Positions 19,484 through 24,323 of a DNA stretch of 24,323 nucleotides are shown here, one piece after another. Within the stretch, counting starts at the first letter, position 1; every line of letters begins with the position of its first letter. The notes below the pieces were generated by a model. It saw only the letters and a program-made list of their open reading frames with translations. It did not search any database and was not told where the DNA came from. Origin of the DNA: EsbW-18 sp964634615 (GTDB lineage Bacteria > Patescibacteriota > Minisyncoccia > Phycocordibacterales > EsbW-18); NCBI GenBank assembly GCA_964634615.1, contig CAZWLQ010000012.1, positions 1 through 24,323 of the forward strand. Reading direction: 5' to 3'. The position numbers were made by a program, and so were the translations under genes.

Positions 19484-20854
19484 TTATTTCCTGGACACCT
19501 TTTGACCATCCACAGCGTCTTTCACCACGAATCCCTGCTTTTCAATCTCTTCTCGCAAAGCATCTGCTGTGGCAAAGTCGTTAGCTTCTCTGGCATCACG
19601 GCGCTTTTCAAGAAGGTTTTGTATCGTTTCCGGGATTTCTATGTCTTCTTGTTCTCCAAGGCGAAGTCCAAGCACACTATCCCACGAGAGAATGGTCGCT
19701 TTTGCGTCTGCATCAGAGACGTTCGTATCTTTCAAAATATCCCACACAAGCGCGAGCGCCTTAGATGTGTTTAAGTCGTCATTAATTGCTTCAAGAAAGC
19801 GTTCGTCGTATGACACGTTAACGTTTCCGCCACCTGGAAGCTCGTTGATGCGCTCAGCGAGGCGTTTGTATGCAGTTTGTGCAGCTTCGACCGCTTCCCA
19901 CGTAAAGTTCACCGTACTTCGATAGTGTGCGGTGAGGATGAAGTACCGATAGGAGAGGGGAGCGATATCGTGTGCTTCGAGATCTTTGCGTGTGATGCCA
20001 TTGCCAGCAGACTTCGCGATCTTTTCTTCGTTGATGTTGAGAAATGCACCGTGAAGCCAGTAGTGGACGAATTGTTTTCCTGTTGCTCCTTCGGACTGAG
20101 CGATCTCGTTGTTGTGGTGGACAGCGATGTGATCGATACCTCCGGTGTGAATATCGAATGTCTCACCAAGATATTTCATGCTCATTGCAGAACACTCGAT
20201 ATGCCAACCAGGGAATCCTTTGCCCCATGGGCTTTCCCATCCGAGCTCGGGGTTGAATTTCCATAGATTGAAGTCCTTTGGATCTCGCTTTTCTTCGTTT
20301 ACCGCGATGCGTCCTTGGTTATCTGATGTGTCTGATGAGACGCCTCCAAGTTTTCCGTATTCCGGATAATCAGTTGTTGAGAAATAGATACCGTCGCTTG
20401 TAGGGTAGGTGAGACCGCGCGCTTCAAGTTTTTTGATCAGCTCGATCTGTTCGTTGATGTGTTCACTCGCGCGACAAAGTGTTTTTGGTTTGAGGAGATT
20501 GAGTGAAGCACTGTCTTCAATAAATGCATTGGTGTAGAGATCCGCGAGCTTGCTCATTCCTTCGAGCGTAACCGGAAGACCTTCGCGTTTAAGGCCCTTC
20601 ATCATCTTGTCTTCTCCGGTGTCTGCGTCCGATGTGAGGTGTCCGACATCGGTGATGTTCATCACTTGATCGACATCAAACCCATTGCGCTGGAGGGCGC
20701 GTCGAAGCGTGTCGGCGAAGATATATGAGCGAAGATTCCCGATATGCACGTAGTCATAGACGGTCGGACCACAGTTGTACATACCAACCTTACCGGCTTC
20801 AATCGGTGTAAATTCTTCTTTCTGCCGCGTGAGGGTGTTAAAAAAGGAAAGCAT
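19484..20854 (-). CDS. cysS: Cysteinyl-tRNA synthetase
   Basis: The class I synthetase charges tRNA-Cys. It has the HIGH-type motif HIGNL and the KMSKS-type motif KIAKS. Zinc ligands are visible in GMYNCGPTVYDY (Cys), GWHIECSAMS (Cys) and AVHHNNEIAQSE (His, Glu), with the same spacing as in E. coli. The C-terminal part has the DALR-like helical region and RREANDFATAD-type end (KRRDAREANDFATADALREEI). I prefer ATG 20854 (MLSFFNTLTRQKEEF), which aligns with the usual family start. An in-frame ATG at 20869 would add MALES and overlap corA by 10 nt. Translation is probably coupled to corA. Confidence 0.95.
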   Translation of the reverse strand: MLSFFNTLTRQKEEFTPIEAGKVGMYNCGPTVYDYVHIGNLRSYIFADTLRRALQRNGFDVDQVMNITDVGHLTSDADTGEDKMMKGLKREGLPVTLEGMSKLADLYTNAFIEDSASLNLLKPKTLCRASEHINEQIELIKKLEARGLTYPTSDGIYFSTTDYPEYGKLGGVSSDTSDNQGRIAVNEEKRDPKDFNLWKFNPELGWESPWGKGFPGWHIECSAMSMKYLGETFDIHTGGIDHIAVHHNNEIAQSEGATGKQFVHYWLHGAFLNINEEKIAKSAGNGITRKDLEAHDIAPLSYRYFILTAHYRSTVNFTWEAVEAAQTAYKRLAERINELPGGGNVNVSYDERFLEAINDDLNTSKALALVWDILKDTNVSDADAKATILSWDSVLGLRLGEQEDIEIPETIQNLLEKRRDAREANDFATADALREEIEKQGFVVKDAVDGQKVSRK

Positions 20855-20859
20855 ACTTT

Positions 20860-21777
20860 CTAGAGCCATTTACGATACTTGAAGAGGGTAAACATCACAA
20901 GCGAGAGAATACCCATCAAAAGAATAACAATCCAGAAATCAAAGGGATGCCCAGCAATCGGCGAGTGTTCGGTATTCATACCGAAGACGCCAGCCACCAG
21001 AGAGAGTGGGAGTGTGATAAACGCCATCACCGTGAACTTTTTCATCACCTCGTTTTGCTTTGTTGAGAGGAGTGAATTGTTGGTCTCACGCAGCTCGCCA
21101 AAAAAGTTTTTTGCTGCAGCAAGTTGATGCTTGATACGACGGTATTCGCCAAGGACGCGGTGGAGATAAAAACGGAAGTCCTGTCCAAATAGTGTTTGCC
21201 CAGCAATCTCAAGGGACTCGAGAACGTCTTCGTGATAGCCCGTTGCTTTGATGATGTCTGCAAGGTCAGTGCCGTAGTGAGAGAGCTCCCGCACCATTTC
21301 TTTTTCATGACCAGAAAAAACTCGCCCCTCGATGCTTTCAAGCGCACTTTCGATGTATTCAAGTTCGTGCTCAAGCGACCGATAGAGTTTTTTGATTAAA
21401 AAGTAGAAAAGATATCCCGCGTGGTTACCAACAGGAGAAAACTCCATAATCGTGTTTGCCTCAAAAACCTGTGCAAATTTATCAATCGCATCAACCGTGT
21501 CGTAGCGAACCGTAATCAAGAATTGTTTTCCGACGATGAAATCAATTTCTTGCAGAGTGCCTTTTGTGTGCGTGTGTCGTAGGGCAGGGAAGTGGAGGAT
21601 TAAAAAAATATAATCATCAAAAAGATCAATCCGAGGTTTGCGTGTTGGTTGTAGGACTTCTTCAATGAGCGATGCGTCAATTGAGAACTCTTCCATGACA
21701 GAGCTAATCTCATCCCGTGAAGGGCTTTCGAGATCAATCCAAGTGAGATTCTTGTACCGACGGCGGATGCTTGTCAT
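20860..21777 (-). CDS. corA: CorA family magnesium/divalent cation channel
   Basis: The 305-aa protein has a cytosolic alpha/beta N-terminal domain (ADxEDPxRDEI-like WIDLESPSRDEISSV) and a long helical stalk (about residues 120-245). Two C-terminal transmembrane helices follow (about 249-265 and 281-299). The selectivity motif GMN is at 266-268 (VFGMNTE), and the protein ends in a basic KYRKWL. CorA forms homopentamers and imports Mg2+. It is the first gene of a corA-cysS unit and is divergent from the S41 protease gene, with 41 bases between the starts. Confidence 0.93.
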   Translation of the reverse strand: MTSIRRRYKNLTWIDLESPSRDEISSVMEEFSIDASLIEEVLQPTRKPRIDLFDDYIFLILHFPALRHTHTKGTLQEIDFIVGKQFLITVRYDTVDAIDKFAQVFEANTIMEFSPVGNHAGYLFYFLIKKLYRSLEHELEYIESALESIEGRVFSGHEKEMVRELSHYGTDLADIIKATGYHEDVLESLEIAGQTLFGQDFRFYLHRVLGEYRRIKHQLAAAKNFFGELRETNNSLLSTKQNEVMKKFTVMAFITLPLSLVAGVFGMNTEHSPIAGHPFDFWIVILLMGILSLVMFTLFKYRKWL

Positions 21778-21805
21778 AGACGTGTACTTTCATTGTACTT
21801 CATGG

Positions 21806-21811
21806 GATACT
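21806..21811 (+). promoter_or_regulatory. -10 box of the S41 protease gene, predicted leaderless
   Basis: GATACT (21806-21811) is followed by TTTTTCC and ATG at 21819, a 7-nt interval. Confidence 0.5.
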
Positions 21812-21818
21812 TTTTTCC

Positions 21819-23039
21819 ATGGATCAACGACCGTCTTTCAACACAACACTCGTAACGATCGCTCTCATGGCCGTCGTCTTTTTTATCGGTATGCGGTACG
21901 GCGAACATCGCGTGCGACCGAGCGACTATGTGAATGATGTCTATAACATGGAGGCATCAACCACCGACTCCGTTGACTTCGAACCATTCTGGAGAGCGTG
22001 GAATATAATCAACGAGAAATACGCAGAGCACGGAACCACGACGTCACCACAAGAGAAAGTGTGGGGTGCAATCGAAGGACTCGCAAACTCTCTCGGTGAT
22101 CCGTACACGGTATTCTTGCCGCCAGAAGAATCCACCTTCTTCGAGGAGATGATTTCAGGAAGCTTCAGCGGCGTTGGTATGGAGATAGGGGAGCGTGACA
22201 ATATCATTATTGTTATTGCACCACTCAAGGGCACGCCGGCCTATCGTGCCGGCATTCGTGCGGGCGACATGATTCTTGAAATTGACGACACATCGACAAC
22301 AGACCTCTCGGTTGATGAGGCGGTCGGGCTCATCCGTGGGGAGAAGGGAACCGTCGTCACGGTGACGCTTCTTCGAGATGGTGAAGAGAAACCACGCATT
22401 GTTCCACTGACACGAGAAATCATTACGATTCCAACACTGAAGACCGAAATGCGAAGCGATGGAGTTTTTGTTATATCGCTCTACAGTTTTGATGCACATG
22501 CAACCAAAGATTTTTATGAAGCGATGGTCGCATTTGATCGATCAAAAAGTACCAAACTACTCCTCGACCTTCGCGGCAACCCGGGCGGCTTCCTCGATGC
22601 TGCGGTTGATATTGCAAGCTACTTCTTGCCGGCAGGTGAGGTGGTTGTGCGTGAACGATACGACGGCAATGAGGAAGAAAATGTACATCGAAGCGAGGGG
22701 CACGAATTTGTCGCCCGTCCCTTCCGCACTGTCATTTTAGTCGATAAAGGATCAGCATCAGCATCAGAGATTCTTGCCGGAGCACTCAAAGAACACGGTG
22801 TTGCAGATCTTGTTGGCGAGCAAACTTTTGGCAAAGGTTCGGTGCAGGAGCTCATAGCGATTACGGACGATACCGCACTCAAACTCACGGTTGCTGAATG
22901 GCTGACACCGAATGGCGTTTCTATCTCACAGGCAGGATTGACGCCTGATTATGTGGTTGTACTTTCAGACGAGGATATAACAGAAGGGCGTGACCCGCAG
23001 CTTGAACGAGCAACCGCGCTTTTCGAAGAACTCCGTTAA
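21819..23039 (+). CDS. C-terminal processing peptidase (S41, CtpA/Prc type)
   Basis: The 406-aa protein is anchored by an N-terminal signal/transmembrane segment (residues 10-25, TLVTIALMAVVFFIGM). A helical region follows, then a PDZ domain (about 115-200, GVGMEIGERDNIIIVIAPLKGTPAYRAGIRAGDMI). The S41 domain has LLLDLRGNPGGFLDAAVDIA, the nucleophile Ser314 in GSASASEILAGAL and the general base Lys339 in QTFGKGSVQ. The Ser-Lys spacing of 25 matches other CTPs. Such enzymes trim or degrade exported proteins and can regulate wall hydrolases. No SD. Confidence 0.93.
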   Translation: MDQRPSFNTTLVTIALMAVVFFIGMRYGEHRVRPSDYVNDVYNMEASTTDSVDFEPFWRAWNIINEKYAEHGTTTSPQEKVWGAIEGLANSLGDPYTVFLPPEESTFFEEMISGSFSGVGMEIGERDNIIIVIAPLKGTPAYRAGIRAGDMILEIDDTSTTDLSVDEAVGLIRGEKGTVVTVTLLRDGEEKPRIVPLTREIITIPTLKTEMRSDGVFVISLYSFDAHATKDFYEAMVAFDRSKSTKLLLDLRGNPGGFLDAAVDIASYFLPAGEVVVRERYDGNEEENVHRSEGHEFVARPFRTVILVDKGSASASEILAGALKEHGVADLVGEQTFGKGSVQELIAITDDTALKLTVAEWLTPNGVSISQAGLTPDYVVVLSDEDITEGRDPQLERATALFEELR

Positions 23040-23091
23040 GGAAGTGATTTGGCACATTGCTTTTTAACGTTTTTTAGAGTATTTTTTCGCT

Positions 23092-23532
23092 ATGGAAGTC
23101 ATCATGCTTAAAGACGTTTCGAAGGTAGGACGCAAGTCCGAGGTCGTTACGGTGTCTGAAGGATACGCAATCAATTTCCTCATTCCAAAAGGATTGGCAA
23201 AGGCCGCAACATCTGGCGCAAAGAAAGAAATCGAAATGAAAAAAGGAAAGGAGGGGGCGATGCGTGAGGCGCTCTGCGCGCAGGTTGTGGAAAGCATTAA
23301 GGCACTCGACGGCAAAACACTCACCATTTACGCGAAGGCAAATGAACAGGGGCATCTTTTTGCAGCAATTCACAAAGATGCAATCAACGCCAAAGTTTTT
23401 GCAGAGCTCGGTATCTGTTTGCCGGACACAGCATTTTCTTTTGAACCTCTCAAAGAAATTGGGACATTTGACATGATCGCGATCGGTGAGGGCGCAAAAG
23501 GCACTCTCAAGCTTATTGTTGCACGCGAATAG
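23092..23532 (+). CDS. rplI: 50S ribosomal protein L9
   Basis: The 146-aa protein starts MEVIMLKDVSKVGRKSEVVT then VSEGYAINFLIPKGLAKAAT, the bL9 N-terminal rRNA-binding domain. A connecting helix (residues 40-75) and a C-terminal domain (DGKTLTIYAKANEQGHLFAAI to FDMIAIGEGAKGTLKLIV) follow. bL9 helps keep reading frame and spacing between ribosomes. As I recall, some CPR lineages lack bL9, so its presence is a taxonomic hint. A TATTTT box ends 6 nt before the ATG, and there is no SD. Confidence 0.93.
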   Translation: MEVIMLKDVSKVGRKSEVVTVSEGYAINFLIPKGLAKAATSGAKKEIEMKKGKEGAMREALCAQVVESIKALDGKTLTIYAKANEQGHLFAAIHKDAINAKVFAELGICLPDTAFSFEPLKEIGTFDMIAIGEGAKGTLKLIVARE

Positions 23533-23539
23533 TCGTGTG

Positions 23540-23568
23540 TTGCGTCCAGACCCTTTTTTTGGTTTAAT
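23540..23568 (+). promoter_or_regulatory. Promoter of gene H
   Basis: TTGCGT (23540-23545), 17-nt spacer, TTTAAT (23563-23568). It lies just after the rplI stop, so gene H has its own promoter and a leader of about 45 nt. Confidence 0.55.
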
Positions 23569-23619
23569 CTCTCCGGATATAAATCACTGTCTCGTACAAC
23601 CCATGAAAGGGGTGTCTTC

Positions 23620-23967
23620 GTGCAGATTACAAGTAAAGTTGTTGACGTGGCAATGAGGACGGTTGTCCTGACATTCTCAGGTAGGTTCATCATCGGTTGT
23701 GGTGACCATGCAATTCGTGAGGCGATTCAGCAAACCATTCACAGCGGATACACCAGGATTGTGCTTAACCTTGGAAGTGTGACGACGGTGGACAGCACAG
23801 GAATCTACGAACTGGTTGCTGGGTTCACCCGTGTCACTAGCAGAGGAGGAGATCTTCGTTTGTGTTGTCTTCCGCCGAAGATACAGGATATCTTGTCGGT
23901 CACTCAGCTGATCACGGTTTTCGAGATCTTCGATACCGAGCGGGAGGCGATCGCAAGCTTCGAGTGA
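23620..23967 (+). CDS. Gene H: STAS-domain protein (anti-anti-sigma factor type)
   Basis: GTG at 23620 follows AAGGGG (23607-23612) by 7 nt. The ATG at 23603 is in a different frame. The 115-aa protein is a single STAS domain: VVLTFSGRFIIGCGDHAIREAI, then IVLNLGSVTTVDSTGIYELV, then GGDLRLCCLPPKIQDILSV and FEIFDTEREAIASF. Ser59 in VDSTG is in the position phosphorylated by anti-sigma kinases in SpoIIAA/RsbV. In those systems the unphosphorylated protein binds the anti-sigma factor and frees sigma. No kinase, phosphatase or sigma gene lies in the window, so its partner is unknown. It ends 22 nt before a strong hairpin. Confidence 0.85.
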   Translation: MQITSKVVDVAMRTVVLTFSGRFIIGCGDHAIREAIQQTIHSGYTRIVLNLGSVTTVDSTGIYELVAGFTRVTSRGGDLRLCCLPPKIQDILSVTQLITVFEIFDTEREAIASFE

Positions 23968-23990
23968 GCACCTTTCAGACAAGTACACAC

Positions 23991-24017
23991 CAGCCGCACT
24001 TCAGAGAAGTGCGGCTG
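23991..24017 (+). terminator. Hairpin after gene H
   Basis: CAGCCGCACTTC (23991-24002) pairs with GAAGTGCGGCTG (24006-24017), a perfect 12-bp stem with a 3-nt AGA loop. No T tract follows directly. It is backed by the second hairpin at 24025. Confidence 0.6.
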
Positions 24018-24024
24018 TACTCGT

Positions 24025-24060
24025 ATCAAAAAATACTCCTTTTCAGGAGTATTTTTTGAT
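24025..24060. terminator. Bidirectional terminator between gene H and rpmA
   Basis: ATCAAAAAATACTCCT (24025-24040) pairs perfectly with AGGAGTATTTTTTGAT (24045-24060), 16 bp with a 4-nt loop. A and T runs give a U tract in both directions. Its last base is the last base of the rpmA stop codon. Confidence 0.9.
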
Positions 24061-24323
24061 TATTCAACGTGGACGATTTTCTTGGTGACCTTTGTTCCGT
24101 CAAAACGGATGCGTCGGGTGAGACCAAACTTTACGATACCAGGTTTCAAAGCGAAGAGCGTATGATCCTTGCCCATATCAACGTTTCTCCCAGGAAGGAC
24201 GGTCGTACCGCGCTGACGCACGATGATGGCGCCCGCTTTTGCGGTCTGTCCGTCAGCAATCTTCACACCGAGGAATTTCGGGTTTGAGTCTCGTAGGTTT
24301 CGCGCTGTTCCACCTGCTTTTCT
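24060..24323 (-). CDS. rpmA: 50S ribosomal protein L27, 5' end cut by window edge
   Basis: The visible 87 residues start RKAGGTARNLRDSNPKFLGV and include IVRQRGTTVLPGRNVDMGKD and HTLFALKPGIVKFGL, the bL27 core. Compared with typical bL27 (MAHKKAGGSTRNGRDS), only about three N-terminal residues are missing. bL27 contacts the peptidyl-transferase centre. It is separated from rplU at 16460. Confidence 0.95.
   Translation of the reverse strand, partial: RKAGGTARNLRDSNPKFLGVKIADGQTAKAGAIIVRQRGTTVLPGRNVDMGKDHTLFALKPGIVKFGLTRRIRFDGTKVTKKIVHVE

Noticed and set aside
1..24323. CRISPR arrays, insertion sequences or transposases
   Set aside because: No regularly spaced repeats and no transposase-like protein were found.

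Overview
The window reads as a chromosomal segment of a Candidate Phyla Radiation (Patescibacteria) bacterium, most likely Parcubacteria-like. This rests on inference from protein style and architecture. Pyruvate kinase lacks its C-terminal domain, S1 has four S1 domains, and rplU and rpmA are unlinked. There are many short secreted or membrane proteins of CPR type, most core genes lack a Shine-Dalgarno (SD) sequence, and a tRNA gene carries a group I intron. No phage, transposase or CRISPR array was seen. Ten N bases at 4530-4539 mark an assembly gap.

Layout. 1-1364: the 5' end of an unidentified minus-strand gene, a bidirectional terminator, and rpsA on the minus strand. 1740-2849: a membrane-anchored unknown (A) and a Cys-rich mini-protein. 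2968-3493: tRNA-Asn(GUU) split by a 266-nt group I intron, followed by a hairpin-rich unit that ends in a 17-nt exact copy of the tRNA 3' end. 3499-5502: four small unknown genes (B, C, D, E), each with its own promoter and strong SD. 5527-9144: a VOC protein, a YggT-like protein with a 43-aa hydrophobic protein, two secreted proteins, an unknown and a DoxX-like protein. 9171-11899: small basic unknown F, pyruvate kinase, and a GH18 hydrolase. 11954-16343: a large surface protease, a second VOC protein, a DUF2177 protein, and an FAD oxidoreductase. 16460-21777: rplU, unknown G, and a minus-strand core block corA-cysS-dnaB-recR. 21806-24323: a C-terminal processing protease, rplI, a stand-alone STAS protein (H), and rpmA running off the window edge.

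Two expression styles are mixed. Most ordinary genes have no SD. Several have a TATACT-like -10 box only 5-8 nt before the ATG, which predicts leaderless mRNA. Eight small genes (A-H, seven of unknown function) instead have a GGAGG-type SD, usually a separate -35/-10 promoter with a 5' leader, and often a strong hairpin terminator of their own. They look like autonomous expression cassettes scattered among core genes. The terminators of B and D are nearly identical in sequence, and three of the promoters share an ATGC-extended -10.

Functionally, the recognisable genes cover translation (rpsA, rplU, rplI, rpmA, cysS, tRNA-Asn), replication and repair (dnaB, recR), glycolysis (pyk), Mg2+ transport (corA), envelope remodelling and proteolysis (GH18 hydrolase, serine protease with peptidoglycan-binding domain, S41 protease), and small membrane proteins.
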